A DNA stretch of 35,524 bases from NCBI GenBank assembly GCA_014305025.1, contig JACRTY010000013.1:1-35524 (forward strand). Reading direction: 5' to 3'. A program made the translations under genes and the position numbers. This DNA is from Candidatus Nyctobacter psychrophilus (GTDB lineage Bacteria; Vulcanimicrobiota; Vulcanimicrobiia; Vulcanimicrobiales; Vulcanimicrobiaceae). Below, piece after piece: positions 1 to 9,744 of the stretch (the stretch's first letter is position 1; every line of letters begins with the position of its first letter). The notes beneath the pieces are model-generated. The model saw only the letters and a program-made list of their open reading frames with translations. It was not told where the DNA came from and did no database searches.

Positions 1-55
1 GAGCATCGCCTTGCCAAGGCGAGGGTCGCGAGTTCGAATCTCGTCTTCCGCTCCA
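1..55 (+). tRNA. tRNA-Gly(GCC), 3' part
   Basis: The window opens inside a tRNA gene. The anticodon arm is TCGCC / loop TTGCCAA / GGCGA, giving anticodon GCC (glycine). It is followed by a T arm containing TTCGAAT, the 3' acceptor strand CTTCCGC, discriminator T and an encoded CCA (53-55). The 5' acceptor strand and most of the D arm lie outside the window. It sits about 50 bases upstream of tig. Confidence 0.93.
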
Positions 56-107
56 CGCGCCCGAGCGACACCACTCTGCCCCGCCGGGTTTCTTCGAAGA
101 GGCTCAC

Positions 108-1484
108 GTGAGCGTCGCTACCGTCAAACACTTGGACCCCACGCAAGTCGAGTTGGAAATCGAGATTGCAAGCGACGAACTCGATAAAGCGCGCGACCGC
201 GCCTTCCGCGAGTTGGTTCGCAACGTGCGCATTCCGGGCTTCCGTCCCGGCAAGGCGCCGCGCAAAATCTTCGAAGCGCAATACGGAAGTTCGCAGATCG
301 AAGAGCGCGCGCTGAACGCCGTCGTCCCGCAGGTGTATTCGCGCGCCATCCAAGAGAACGACCTCGACCCGCTCGATCAGCCGCAGATGGAGTTGCTGCC
401 CGAAGAAGAGGGCCAACCGTTGCGCGTGCGGGCGACCGTGTCGGTGCGACCGCACATCGAGTTGCACGATTACACGGGCCTGGAGTTGTACGCGACGCCC
501 GTCGCCATCTCCGATGCCGACGTCCAAAGGGCCATCGAAGACCTACGCACCAACGCCGCGACCTTGATGCCCGTTGATCGCCCCGTGCAGGTCGGCGACG
601 TTCCCACGCTCGACTACGCCGGGACCATCGACGGCGAACCCTTCGAAGGCGGCAGCGCGGAGGGTCAGCCGACGACGATCGCCGAGGACCGCTTCATTCC
701 CGGATTCGCCGCCGGCATCATCGGCATGTCGCCCGGCGAGACGAAGGACGTCGAAGCGCGTTTTCCCGACGACTATGCCAACGCGACGCTCGCAGGTCGC
801 AGCGCCGTCTTCCGCGTCACGGTCCTTGAAAACAAGATCGTCGAACGCCCCGAACTCGACGACGAATTCGCCAAACGTTTCGGCGATCCCGACGCCACCG
901 TCGCGAGCCTTCGCGACCTGATGCGCAATCAACTCGAAGCACGCGCCCGCACCCGCGAGCGGCGCGAACTGGTGCAGCAACTGCTCGTGCGTCTGCTGGC
1001 GGACCACGAGTTGGCCGTGCCCGCCGTGCTCGTCGACCGCGAGAGCGAGAGCATCCGCGCCGAAGAGCGCAGCTATATCGAGCGCGCCGGGCTGTCGTGG
1101 CCGGATTACCTCGAGCGGCAAGGGAAAAGCGACGACGTGATTCTGGCGGAAGCGCGCGAGGAAGCGGAACGGCGCGTCAAGACGTCGCTGTTGCTCGAGG
1201 CGATTGCCAAAGCGGAGAACATCACGGCGACCAGCGCCGACATCGAAGCCGAAGTCCGCCAGCTCAGCGACCGGCACCATCAGCCGCGCGAGGCGATTCT
1301 CGAAATGCTGCGCTCGAACTTCAACGCCCTCGTTGACGGCATCGTGCGCACCAAGACGCTCGACTTCCTCATCGAAAAGGCGCACGTCTCCCCCGAGCCC
1401 GGTGCCGCCGATGCGGCGCACGGGTCAGCGCAAGCCGCCGAAGCGGCCGGCCCCGCTGAAGCAACCCCGACGCTCCCAGCGTAG
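108..1484 (+). CDS. tig: Trigger factor, ribosome-associated chaperone / peptidyl-prolyl isomerase
   Basis: Cytosolic chaperone that binds the ribosome exit tunnel and shields nascent chains. The 458-residue product carries the ribosome-docking signature GFRPGKAP at about residues 44-51. An FKBP-type PPIase domain follows at about 155-245 ([11 protein letters not shown] region), then the long helical chaperone domain. It ends with an Ala/Pro/Glu-rich tail from about residue 430 that makes it slightly longer than the common 430-residue form. The start is a GTG. It is the first gene of the classic tig-clpP-clpX order, and a hairpin separates it from clpP, so part of the transcription may stop there. 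The gene is intact and the assignment is secure. Confidence 0.97.
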   Translation: MSVATVKHLDPTQVELEIEIASDELDKARDRAFRELVRNVRIPGFRPGKAPRKIFEAQYGSSQIEERALNAVVPQVYSRAIQENDLDPLDQPQMELLPEEEGQPLRVRATVSVRPHIELHDYTGLELYATPVAISDADVQRAIEDLRTNAATLMPVDRPVQVGDVPTLDYAGTIDGEPFEGGSAEGQPTTIAEDRFIPGFAAGIIGMSPGETKDVEARFPDDYANATLAGRSAVFRVTVLENKIVERPELDDEFAKRFGDPDATVASLRDLMRNQLEARARTRERRELVQQLLVRLLADHELAVPAVLVDRESESIRAEERSYIERAGLSWPDYLERQGKSDDVILAEAREEAERRVKTSLLLEAIAKAENITATSADIEAEVRQLSDRHHQPREAILEMLRSNFNALVDGIVRTKTLDFLIEKAHVSPEPGAADAAHGSAQAAEAAGPAEATPTLPA

Positions 1485-1495
1485 TCAAAGAAGAG

Positions 1496-1514
1496 CCGCC
1501 CATCGGGCGGTTTT
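1496..1514 (+). terminator. Short intrinsic terminator between tig and clpP
   Basis: A perfect 6-bp GC stem CCGCCC (1496-1501) / GGGCGG (1505-1510) with loop ATC is followed by TTTT. The U tract is short, so it may only attenuate read-through into clpP. Confidence 0.6.
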
Positions 1515-1549
1515 CACCGTTACCACCAGGCACCACATCGGAGAACGAA

Positions 1550-2167
1550 TTGGGTCATCTCGTCCCCATGGTCGTCGAGCAGAGTGCGCGAGGCGAACGC
1601 GCGTTCGATATTTACTCGCGACTGCTCAAGGAGCGCATCGTTTTCGTCGGCGGCGCCGTCGACGACGGCTTGGCGAACCTCGTCATCGCGCAGCTCCTCT
1701 TCCTCGAACGTGAGGACGCCGACAAAGATATCGACATGTACATCAATAGCCCCGGAGGCAGCGTGACAGCGGGCTTGGCGATCTACGATACGATGCAGCT
1801 GGTCAAGTGTGACGTCGCGACGATTTGCGCGGGCATGGCGGCTTCGATGGGTTCGATCCTGCTCACGGGCGGCGCGCAAGGCAAGCGTTATGCCTTGCAG
1901 CATGCCAAGATTCTGATCCATCAGCCCTGGGTCCAGCAGATTGGCGGCCAGGCGACCGATGTGGAGATCGCCGCGCGCGACTTGATTGCAACGCGGCGCA
2001 CGGTTGCGGGCATCTACGAGGCCACGACGAAGAAGCCCATCGAGCAGATTCTCAAGGACATCGACCGCGATTACTACATGACGGCCGAGGAAGCGCGGGA
2101 GTATGGCTTGGTCGATCAGATCTTCAGCAAAGAGACGCGCATCGGCGGCGCGCCGCAGCCCGTTTAG
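1550..2167 (+). CDS. clpP: ATP-dependent Clp protease proteolytic subunit ClpP
   Basis: Serine peptidase that forms the tetradecameric chamber of the ClpXP protease. The 205-residue product has the catalytic triad by family alignment: Ser99 in GMAASMGS, His124 in ILIHQPW and Asp174 in DIDRD. The oxyanion segment SPGGSV is also present. The TTG start at 1550 is preferred because GGAG lies six bases upstream, whereas the next ATG (1568) has no ribosome site. The N-terminal LVPMVVEQ segment also matches the start of mature ClpP proteins. It lies immediately upstream of its unfoldase partner clpX, 22 bases apart. The gene is intact. Confidence 0.97.
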   Translation: MGHLVPMVVEQSARGERAFDIYSRLLKERIVFVGGAVDDGLANLVIAQLLFLEREDADKDIDMYINSPGGSVTAGLAIYDTMQLVKCDVATICAGMAASMGSILLTGGAQGKRYALQHAKILIHQPWVQQIGGQATDVEIAARDLIATRRTVAGIYEATTKKPIEQILKDIDRDYYMTAEEAREYGLVDQIFSKETRIGGAPQPV

Positions 2168-2189
2168 CCCCGGACCATAAGGATCGTTC

Positions 2190-3449
<1,260 letters not shown>

Positions 3450-3523
3450 CGTCGGCGCTGGCAGAACGTATCGGCAGGGCTATCTTCGCGTGGGCGATCG
3501 TCGCGATCGGCGTTGAGGCGATC

Positions 3524-4234
3524 GTGTGCGCGCAGGCGTCGATCACGTTCGTTGACACGGATCGCGTCCTTCCGATTATCCCGTATCCTCCCGCAATCCC
3601 GGTGCTTGCGGTCCTCTTCGGGATCGTCTTGGTTGCCTGCGGCGTCCTGATGCTTCGTGCACGCACTGCGCGCTTCGGGGCGGTTGCGTTTGCAGCCGCC
3701 TTTCTTGTAGGCGCGCTCGTCTTCGATCTCCCGCGCGCCGGCGCTCATCCGGAAAATATACCGCTACGTACCCTGCTGTTCGAACCGTTGACGATGGCCG
3801 CGCTCGCGTGGATGTTACCCGCGGCTGACCGTCGGAACGATTGGAGTATGACGCTCGCGCGGTATTGCATCGCACTCTCATTGACTGTATTCGGTGTCGA
3901 TCATTTTCTTGCGCTCGGCCCGATCGGCGCGATCGTTCCGAACTGGATCCCGTTCCATGTTTTCTGGGTCGTATTCTTCGGGGCCGCGTTTATCGCGGCG
4001 GGAGCCGGCTTCGCCGCGAACATGCTTCGCGGGTGGGCGGCTGCGGGAATGGCGCTGATGTTCGCGCTCTTTGACGTGACGCTGCACGTGCCGCGCACGC
4101 TCGGTGCATACGGCATTCCAGGGGCGATTCGGGATCCCGACGAGTGGTGTGGCGTGTTCATCGTCGCGGCATTCTGCGGCGGCTTCCTCGCGCTCACCAA
4201 TGTGCAAAAAGAGGAGCTTGCTTCGACTCCGTAG
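3524..4234 (+). CDS. DoxX-like polytopic membrane protein
   Basis: A 236-residue hydrophobic protein with about six predicted transmembrane segments, resembling the DoxX/COG4270-like membrane proteins of unknown function. The first usable start codon is GTG 3524. However, the frame is open back to 3425 and encodes a further hydrophobic helix just before this GTG, so the true start may be upstream at a non-standard codon such as CTG 3458. It follows clpX on the same strand and may be read through from it, but nothing ties it to proteolysis. The family call rests on overall hydropathy and the LTVFGVDHFL / PFHVFWVVFFG segments, and is moderate. Confidence 0.6.
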   Translation: MCAQASITFVDTDRVLPIIPYPPAIPVLAVLFGIVLVACGVLMLRARTARFGAVAFAAAFLVGALVFDLPRAGAHPENIPLRTLLFEPLTMAALAWMLPAADRRNDWSMTLARYCIALSLTVFGVDHFLALGPIGAIVPNWIPFHVFWVVFFGAAFIAAGAGFAANMLRGWAAAGMALMFALFDVTLHVPRTLGAYGIPGAIRDPDEWCGVFIVAAFCGGFLALTNVQKEELASTP

Positions 4235-4394
4235 CGTCCGCTTGATCGCGGGTCAACAGCAGTCCGCAGCACGATGCGATTGCTTCGAAAGCGCGTGCTG
4301 CCGCATCTCCGCAAGATATTCATGCAGGCTCTGCTGGTCGCCAAAGAAGTCGGTGCGCTGCCGGTGGGCCTAGATCAGGCCCCGGCTTTGTTCT
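4235..4394. other. Gap without recognisable gene
   Basis: I see no convincing coding sequence, RNA or repeat between the DoxX-like gene and the transposase remnant. Confidence 0.5.
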
Positions 4395-4660
4395 ATGGCC
4401 ACTAGAATTGGCGTGAAGCCTTACCACAAGGACTGGCTCCGTCTCGGAAACGACCTCGACTTTTCCAAGAACCGGCATGGCAGCTTTCGGGACTCGTCGG
4501 TCTTCCGCGATCTCTTCGAGTCCATCGTGCAACAATGCGTCAACGTCGGACTCGTGCAACGTGAGCGGAACTCTCGGTCGGTCGATGGTGCTGCCATCTC
4601 GGCGGATGCCAGCAGCAAAAGCCGCATGTCACGCGAGCGCCTTCACAATCAGCCGATCAG
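4395..4660 (+). pseudogene. Remnant of an IS1182/IS5-type transposase
   Basis: The translated stretch carries FSKNRHGSFRDSSVFRDLF, then a SVDGAAISADASSKSR segment. These match the part of IS1182-like transposases around the FSKNR motif and the first catalytic-core SVDG motif. Sequence before it is scrambled relative to the family, and after it the similarity is lost. Only about 70-80 residues of a roughly 450-residue transposase remain, with no terminal inverted repeats that I could find. It is a dead insertion-sequence scrap. Confidence 0.6.
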
Positions 4661-4722
4661 CAGCCTACTTGCCGTCTCACCGCTTCACGAGCCGCGCGCT
4701 TCTCCAACGCCGTCGAATTCTT

Positions 4723-4881
4723 TCAGGACGTATCGCGCGGGACCAGCGCGACGCGAAAGACAGAGAACGTGCCGACCGCGCCCAACACGATGGCGATGAG
4801 GCTGAACTGGGACAACAGGAGAACGGGATGTCCGGACGATCGTTGCGTCCGCGATGCGGCAAGCGCCGCCTCAGTCGCCAA
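4723..4881 (-). CDS. Small single-span membrane protein, or frameshifted C-terminus of its upstream neighbour
   Basis: A TTG codon at 4881 opens a 52-residue frame with one strong hydrophobic helix (LLLSQFSLIAIVLGAVGTF) and the end VALVPRDTS. It overlaps the stop of the preceding small membrane ORF (4871-5098) by 11 bases in another frame. Either the two are translationally coupled, or one gene was split by a frameshift near 4875. I do not recognise a family. Confidence 0.35.
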   Translation of the reverse strand: MATEAALAASRTQRSSGHPVLLLSQFSLIAIVLGAVGTFSVFRVALVPRDTS

Positions 4882-5098
4882 GCGTCGCGGTGAAACCGTG
4901 CCGGCCTGTCACATCTCGCTGGTAGGCTGCCGCAGACGGCGTCAAGACGGGAAAAATAAACCATAAGCCGGCGCACAGGAGGATCGGCATAAGATACGCT
5001 GCGGCCGGTGACGGCGACAGCATCGCTTGGCTGCGCCCGCACATGACGACCATTACGATAAAGCCGATGCAAACGGCCAGCAGGGCGGCGAGCACCAT
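4871..5098 (-). CDS. Small two-span membrane protein of unknown function
   Basis: A 75-residue hydrophobic product from ATG 5098. It has two helices: an N-terminal one around LAALLAVCIGFIVMVVM, and a second in the YLMPILLCAGLWFIFPVL segment. There is no good ribosome site directly ahead; the frame is open further upstream, to a GTG at 5200. It is followed by an overlapping hydrophobic frame (4723-4881), so the true gene may be a three-helix protein interrupted by one frameshift. No family is recognised. Confidence 0.4.
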   Translation of the reverse strand: MVLAALLAVCIGFIVMVVMCGRSQAMLSPSPAAAYLMPILLCAGLWFIFPVLTPSAAAYQRDVTGRHGFTATLGD

Positions 5099-5179
5099 GC
5101 CCCTGCTTTCGACAAATGGGGCCCGCCGCTTCAGGCCAAGCCGGAAACCGTCGCGTTCTCGAATATTCTCAGCGAGGTA

Positions 5180-5363
5180 GTGGACGCACTTCGTCACCAC
5201 GACCAGCCGGTTCGCGGGCGGTTATCGGCGACGAAGCCGCCGAAGAGTTCTTCGCAGCGGCGTCGGTACCGAGTTTATGATTACCGACCGTCGTCGTGCC
5301 AAGGGCGAGCGGGCGCATGGGAACGCCGAAGCGCGCGAGCGTCCGCAGATCGTTGAGGTTCAT
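5180..5363 (-). pseudogene. Possible N-terminal scrap of an aldo/keto reductase
   Basis: ATG 5363 has GGAG six bases upstream and begins LRTLARFGVPMRPLALGTTT, which resembles the first strand of aldo/keto reductases (RTLGxSGLxVSxLxLGTMT). After LGTDAAA the similarity continues only in another frame (EELFGGFVADN). The rest of the roughly 320-residue enzyme is absent. The match is short, so this stays tentative. Confidence 0.3.
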
Positions 5364-5441
5364 GCCGCTCCACCACGCCGCGCCGCCGGCGGATACATCA
5401 TGCTGCGTCCCCCCGCTCTACCAACGGAGCCACCGCGTTTG

Positions 5442-6052
5442 TTACATCGCTTCTTTGAGCCCGCGGCGGATCAACCACCAATTCATCGGATACGCAGTCG
5501 CAAAACCGATGAGCATGCCGACTTGCACCATCAGCCAATACGTGGGTTGATCCGGCTTGAGATGCGGATGGAGAACACGAAATAGCTTAGCGCCATCCAG
5601 CCGAAAAGCCCGATCTCAAAAGCGGTCAGCGACAGCGTGTCAGCCTTGATCGCAGCCCAAACGCCGGGTCCGAACGAGAGCCCACGCATCGGCGCGATCG
5701 AAAAGTATTGGAAGGCAATGCCAAGCACGTATGCGAGGACGTAGTCGCCAATGAATTCGGCGCCGAGAACCGAGCCTGCGACGGTCAGTCCTGCAAAGAA
5801 GATTGCAAACTCCGCGATGATGTCGCCAACGGTGCAGCCGGCGCCGCAGTGCGTGACCCCAACGCCGGCGGTTTCCCAGAAGTGCTTCTCCGGCGGCTTG
5901 CCGCCGTTGCGCTTCGCTTCTTGCGACGACGGCCGGCCAACTCGAAAATAGCCCAAGACGGCCAGCGGTCCCGCATAGAGGATGCTGCCAGCGCACAAAA
6001 ACGCGATGCCGATCGACAGCCAAGCAAGGACGGTCAACCAGGTCGGAACCAC
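5442..6052 (-). pseudogene. DUF4396 membrane protein with one frameshift near the 3' end
   Basis: The protein from GTG 6052 has the DUF4396 hallmarks. These are the N-terminal helix VPTWLTVLAWLSIG, the block GVGVTHCGAGCTVGDIIAE, then FQYFSIAPMRGLS and AFEIGLFGWMALSYFVF. At about 5571 the reading frame shifts by one base. The expected C-terminus continues in another frame as HPHLKPDQPTYWL, then GMLIGFATAYPMNWWLIRRG, and stops at TAA 5442-5444. Restoring one base gives 203 residues. Compared with the family as I recall it, a segment of roughly 20-30 residues is also missing after ILYAGPLA, which suggests an in-frame deletion. The family is membrane-bound and of unknown function, with conserved His/Cys that suggest metal binding. 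Sequencing error is possible for the frameshift. Confidence 0.8.
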
Positions 6053-6225
6053 GAGGGTGAAATTCCCCCAAAGACGCTCAGCGCAACGCTAAAGCGCTCG
6101 ATGCGGGCAGTTTCGGCGTCGGTCGGCGAAATGGGCAGACCCTTGATGCCGTATAGGGCGACGTAAGCCGCGCCCGTCGTGGCCCAAGCGATGTGCGCTT
6201 CTGGTCGCCGGACCGGCGACCCCAA
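6034..6225 (-). CDS. Short hypothetical ORF between radical SAM gene and DUF4396 gene
   Basis: A TTG-started 63-residue frame lies directly downstream of the radical SAM gene and overlaps the start of the DUF4396 gene. The inner part (WATTGAAYVALYGIKGLPIS) has protein-like composition, but I recognise no family and see no ribosome site. It could equally be leftover coding sequence. Confidence 0.25.
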   Translation of the reverse strand: MGSPVRRPEAHIAWATTGAAYVALYGIKGLPISPTDAETARIERFSVALSVFGGISPSWFRPG

Positions 6226-6231
6226 TCACGC

Positions 6232-7053
6232 TCAAGCGACCAGTCCGGTCCCCTGCGGCATGCCGCCGCTCGACGCGTAGCGCAGCATCGCTTCCGCCGG
6301 GATGCGCAACGGCGCGATCGTGCGCGTCAGCAACTCGCCGATGTCGAGCCGGCCGTTGCGAACCGTCGGGCTCGCGGGGCTCCAGAAGGCGCCGTCGACG
6401 GTCAACGTCAACTCGGCGGGTAGGTCTTCGAGTTGCGCGGCGATTCCGAGCGCATGGTCCGCGGCCCGTCCGCGTCGCACCACCGGCCGCACGACGTGAT
6501 CGGCATCGAGGATGCCGAGGCTGCGATGCAGTTCGCACAGCGGCTCGAGTGCAGCGCCAGCGCCGTCGTCGACCGTCGAGCCGATGCGCACCTTAATCGC
6601 GGCGGCCCGCAGCGTACGGATACCCGCAATGACGCGCGCGTACGTTCCGCGCCCGCGCAGCGCATCGTTCGCAGCCGGATCGGCGCTGTCGAGCGAAACT
6701 TGGAGCGCTGCCGGCAGCGTCGCAAGCGGCGCGAGCCGCGCGACGAACCGTGGGGTAAACATCGTCCCGTTCGTCAGCACGACGACTGGAAGCCGCCGCG
6801 CCACCGCCGCGACGATATCGGGCATGTCGGCGCGCACGAACGGCTCGCCGCCGGTGATTCCGACACTGCGGAACCCCAGTGTCGCGGCTTCGTCGACGAG
6901 CGCGAGCATTATGTCCGCTGCCAACTCGCGTTTGGGCACGTCGCGCGACGATGACGTGAGACAGTAACTGCAGGCGAGATTGCAGTGATAGTTCGAGTAA
7001 AGCCACAAGCGCGCGCCGATGGTCTTCGTCGCGATGCTGTCCCCAATCGTCAT
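6232..7053 (-). CDS. Radical SAM protein, MoaA/PqqE-like
   Basis: A 273-residue radical S-adenosylmethionine enzyme. The iron-sulfur motif is CNLACSYC (Cys24, 28, 31; CX3CX2C) and the SAM-contacting GGEP is at 68-71, with later barrel strands VVVLTNGTMF and LQVSLDSADP. No C-terminal SPASM cysteine cluster is visible, so only one 4Fe-4S cluster is predicted. The start is fixed by an ATGA overlap with the stop of the upstream glycosyltransferase-AhpD gene (7050-8285), so the two are translationally coupled. This association with a TIGR04282-type transferase resembles the radical SAM/selenodomain-type neighbourhoods, including those linked to arsenosugar synthesis. This enzyme does not look like ArsS itself, and its substrate is unknown. 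Confidence 0.88.
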   Translation of the reverse strand: MTIGDSIATKTIGARLWLYSNYHCNLACSYCLTSSSRDVPKRELAADIMLALVDEAATLGFRSVGITGGEPFVRADMPDIVAAVARRLPVVVLTNGTMFTPRFVARLAPLATLPAALQVSLDSADPAANDALRGRGTYARVIAGIRTLRAAAIKVRIGSTVDDGAGAALEPLCELHRSLGILDADHVVRPVVRRGRAADHALGIAAQLEDLPAELTLTVDGAFWSPASPTVRNGRLDIGELLTRTIAPLRIPAEAMLRYASSGGMPQGTGLVA

Positions 7054-8285
7054 GACAAACCCATGGCCTTTGCGAAGCGGTTGAGAAAGATCGTCGTGCC
7101 GGCGACGACGGCGAGTTCGACCAATTCGTGCTCGGCGAAGTTCGCAGCGGCGCGCTCGGCCGCACGATCCGGATCGTCGCACATCGCGTCCGCGAAGCAC
7201 AGTGCCTGCGCCTCGCGCAGCGAAAACGACGACGGCGCATCTCCAGCATCGCAGAGCACGGCGATCTCTGCCGCACCAAGCCCGGCATCCGCTGCGGCTG
7301 CGGCGTGGAGGCGCGTGCAGTAACGGCAGCCGTTACGGGCCGAGACGCGCAGGACCACGATTTCTTTGAGGCGTTCGGGCAGCGACGACGGGCCGTACAC
7401 CGCGCCGATCAGTGCCGCCGTAGGCTCGAGAAACTCCGGAACGTGCGCGAGCGACGCGAAGAGCGGGCTCGGTTCATCGCCGTTGAGGTAGGGACGCGTG
7501 AGAAGCGGCGCATCGTCGCCGCTGAGCAAGAGAACGTTCGCGCCCGAGGCGATTGCCTGGGCATCCGCTCTCGGCGCTGCACAGACCACTGTAGGTGCGG
7601 CGTGCGTGAAGGCTTCCAGCATTGTACGGGTGCGCGGCGCCGATGTCGAATCACCGGCGGCGGCAAGCTCGCGGCGCAGCCGCTCGAGCGACGCGCCGTC
7701 GTCAACGTCCCACCAAGGGGGAAGCTCGACGACGCGCAGGCCGGCGCGGCGCGCTTGCTCGAGCGTGACGGCGTACACAGAGGGAGTGCTCCACGGGATT
7801 GCCTCGAAAAGCGCGACGTGCAAGCCGCCGAGCGCCAACAGCACGTAGCCGCCGTCCTCGGCCCCCACGATCGCGATATCCGCGTCCTCGAGCGCAGCGA
7901 ACGCGCGCACGATTGTCGCCTCGGGAAGCGTCGGAGCGTCGGAACCCACGACGGCGACGTGCTCGAATCCCTCGCCGCCCAACGTACGCAGCATCGAGGT
8001 GAGCCGCTCACCCAAGTCGCAGCCCCGTTGGGGCTCTTGACGCAAATCGCCGACCAGCGCCGCGATGTCGTTGGCCGCATCGAACGGCGTATAAAACACG
8101 GCGGCGGTCGCGTCGAGTGCACGCGCCAGCACGGCGAGCCGCTCGGCAAGGTCCGCGATGAACGCGCCGGCCAATTGCGCGGCCTGAGGCGGCGTCAGCG
8201 GTGGAACCAGCCGCGTTTTCACCGTCCCCGTGCGCGGCGCTTTTGCGAACAGAACGATCGCGCGGCGCGGTCGCCGTTCGGTCAC
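7050..8285 (-). CDS. Fusion: TIGR04282/DUF2064 glycosyltransferase + AhpD-like carboxymuconolactone decarboxylase domain
   Basis: A 411-residue two-domain protein. Residues about 8-215 match the GT-A-like TIGR04282 family (rSAM/selenodomain-associated transferase 1): FAKAPRTGTVKTRL at 13-26, GSDAPTL at 114-120 and DGGYVLL at 144-150. Residues about 225-411 form an AhpD/CMD-type domain with the redox pair CRYC (320-323) and His327. AhpD domains usually act as alkylhydroperoxidase or thiol-disulfide partners. The gene overlaps the radical SAM gene by ATGA, which suggests one pathway. I know the two domains as separate proteins, so the fusion is notable. The start is ATG 8285, close to the divergent ada gene. 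Confidence 0.85.
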   Translation of the reverse strand: MTERRPRRAIVLFAKAPRTGTVKTRLVPPLTPPQAAQLAGAFIADLAERLAVLARALDATAAVFYTPFDAANDIAALVGDLRQEPQRGCDLGERLTSMLRTLGGEGFEHVAVVGSDAPTLPEATIVRAFAALEDADIAIVGAEDGGYVLLALGGLHVALFEAIPWSTPSVYAVTLEQARRAGLRVVELPPWWDVDDGASLERLRRELAAAGDSTSAPRTRTMLEAFTHAAPTVVCAAPRADAQAIASGANVLLLSGDDAPLLTRPYLNGDEPSPLFASLAHVPEFLEPTAALIGAVYGPSSLPERLKEIVVLRVSARNGCRYCTRLHAAAAADAGLGAAEIAVLCDAGDAPSSFSLREAQALCFADAMCDDPDRAAERAAANFAEHELVELAVVAGTTIFLNRFAKAMGLS

Positions 8286-8475
8286 GAATCAGCCGCCACG
8301 CTCAGCGCTACGAGACGATTCCATCGCTTGTGGATTCCGCTCGAGAGCTTCTTGAACCCGTGAGCGGGCTCAGGAAGCCGAAGACGCGCTGCCGTGCCGC
8401 GTACTGCGCCTCCGTTCCGGATGCCAGGGCAACCTGCGGAGCGCGCGGCGGGTATTCTCCCAGTAGACTAACATC
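8286..8475. promoter_or_regulatory. Divergent intergenic region between glycosyltransferase-AhpD gene and ada
   Basis: About 190 bases separate the two divergent starts and must hold both promoters. I see no hexamer pair that I would call with confidence and no clear Ada-box. Confidence 0.35.
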
Positions 8476-9573
8476 ATGACTGACATTGAGACGCCGCGGT
8501 GGTCTGCCGTCCAGCAGCGCGACAAAAACGCCGATTTTGTTTTTGCGGTGCGCACCACGCGCATCGCTTGCCGTCCGGGCTGCCCGTCTCGAACGCCCCG
8601 TCGCGAGAACGTGCAGTTCTTCGGCAATTTTGAGGCGGCCCAGGCTGCCGGCTTCCGTGCCTGCAAGCGATGTGCGCCCGATGACATCGCGGCCGACGCC
8701 GAGCGCCGGCGCCTGGTCAACCGAGCGTGCGCGCTTCTGGACGCCGATGAGGCATCGTCCTTTGAAGCGGTGTCTCGCGAGATCGGGCTAAGTCGTTTTC
8801 ATTTTCAGCGCATCTTCCGCGCCGTGCTCGGCGTGACGCCGGGCGAGTACCGGCGGGCGCGACGCGTGGAACGGTTGCGCGAAGGACTCGCCCACGGCCG
8901 ATCGGTGACCGAGGCGATTCAAGCGGCCGGCTTTGGTTCTGCCAGCCGCGCGTACGAGGCAAAGGCGTTGGGCATGACGCCGTCCAGCTTCCGTGCCGGC
9001 GCGCGTGGGGAACGCATTGCCTACGCCGTGGCCGCCTCGACGCTCGGGCGCGTGCTCGTCGCTCGTACCGCTGCCGGCATCTGCGCCATTGCACTCGGAG
9101 ACGACGACGCAACCGTTCTCGCTACGTTACGGCGCGATTTTCCCCATGCCGATTTGGTCGTCGACGAAGACGAACTCGCTGATAACCTCAGCGCGGTGCT
9201 GGCGCGTATCGATCGCGGCGACGAACTTCATCCGCAACTCGCCTTCGACGTGCGCGGAACGGCGTTTCAACGACGGGTTTGGAACGCGCTGCGCGCGATT
9301 CCCACCGGCGAGCGCTGGTCGTACGCTCAGGTCGCTGCAGCGATGGGCCGGCCCGGATCGGCCCGCGCGGTCGCCGCCGCGTGCGCAGAGAATCGCATCG
9401 CCGTCGCCGTTGCTTGCCACCGCGTCGTCGGCACGCACGGCGAGCTTCGAGGTTACCGCTGGGGCGTCGCTCGCAAGGCGGAGTTGTTACGGCGTGAAGC
9501 GTCCGTGCCGGCCGGCCGGGAGGCCGGCACGCGCGCCCCGCGCTTACCGGATCTGAACGAGGGAAGCGCGTAA
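8476..9573 (+). CDS. ada: Ada: methylphosphotriester/O6-methylguanine-DNA methyltransferase and AraC-type activator
   Basis: A bifunctional alkylation-repair protein and transcriptional activator of 365 residues. The N-terminal zinc domain has four cysteines (32, 36, 63, 66), of which Cys32 corresponds to the methyl-accepting residue of E. coli Ada. An AraC-type helix-turn-helix region spans about 80-175. The C-terminal methyltransferase domain carries the acceptor Cys314 in the motif ACHRV, where most relatives have PCHRV. The last 25 residues are unusual because the DNA there is a 10-bp inverted repeat (9504-9531). It probably activates its own gene after alkylation damage, by analogy with E. 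coli. The gene is intact and monocistronic. Confidence 0.95.
   Translation: MTDIETPRWSAVQQRDKNADFVFAVRTTRIACRPGCPSRTPRRENVQFFGNFEAAQAAGFRACKRCAPDDIAADAERRRLVNRACALLDADEASSFEAVSREIGLSRFHFQRIFRAVLGVTPGEYRRARRVERLREGLAHGRSVTEAIQAAGFGSASRAYEAKALGMTPSSFRAGARGERIAYAVAASTLGRVLVARTAAGICAIALGDDDATVLATLRRDFPHADLVVDEDELADNLSAVLARIDRGDELHPQLAFDVRGTAFQRRVWNALRAIPTGERWSYAQVAAAMGRPGSARAVAAACAENRIAVAVACHRVVGTHGELRGYRWGVARKAELLRREASVPAGREAGTRAPRLPDLNEGSA
9504..9531. repeat. Perfect inverted repeat in the 3' end of ada
   Basis: Arms CGTGCCGGCC (9504-9513) and GGCCGGCACG (9522-9531) flank an 8-base loop. It lies in coding sequence just before the stop and resembles a REP-type hairpin that became part of the reading frame, or part of a termination or mRNA-stability structure. 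Confidence 0.7.
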
Positions 9574-9744
9574 CGCCCTAAAGAATCGCCGCGCGTGCGA
9601 GGTCGCTTTCTCGACTCGGCGCGCGACGATATTGCGATTCTACACCACCGGCGGGCGAGCCATTGTGGTCGGCGGCGTACTTAACCGAAGCGCGCGTAGC
9701 GTCGAGGATCGCGACGCCGCATGAAGTGTCTGAGGAGAGTAAGA

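Noticed and set aside
543..1421. Long open frame on the minus strand within tig.
   Set aside because: Composition shadow of the trigger-factor gene, with no protein-like motifs.
5405..5440. Minus-strand tRNA-like D arm (GCTCCGTTGGTAGAGC).
   Set aside because: The anticodon stem does not pair and no TTCGAAT T loop follows; at most a chance match or remnant.
7128..8363. 411-codon plus-strand frame antisense to the glycosyltransferase-AhpD gene.
   Set aside because: Arg/Gly-rich shadow; the minus-strand protein has clear domain motifs.
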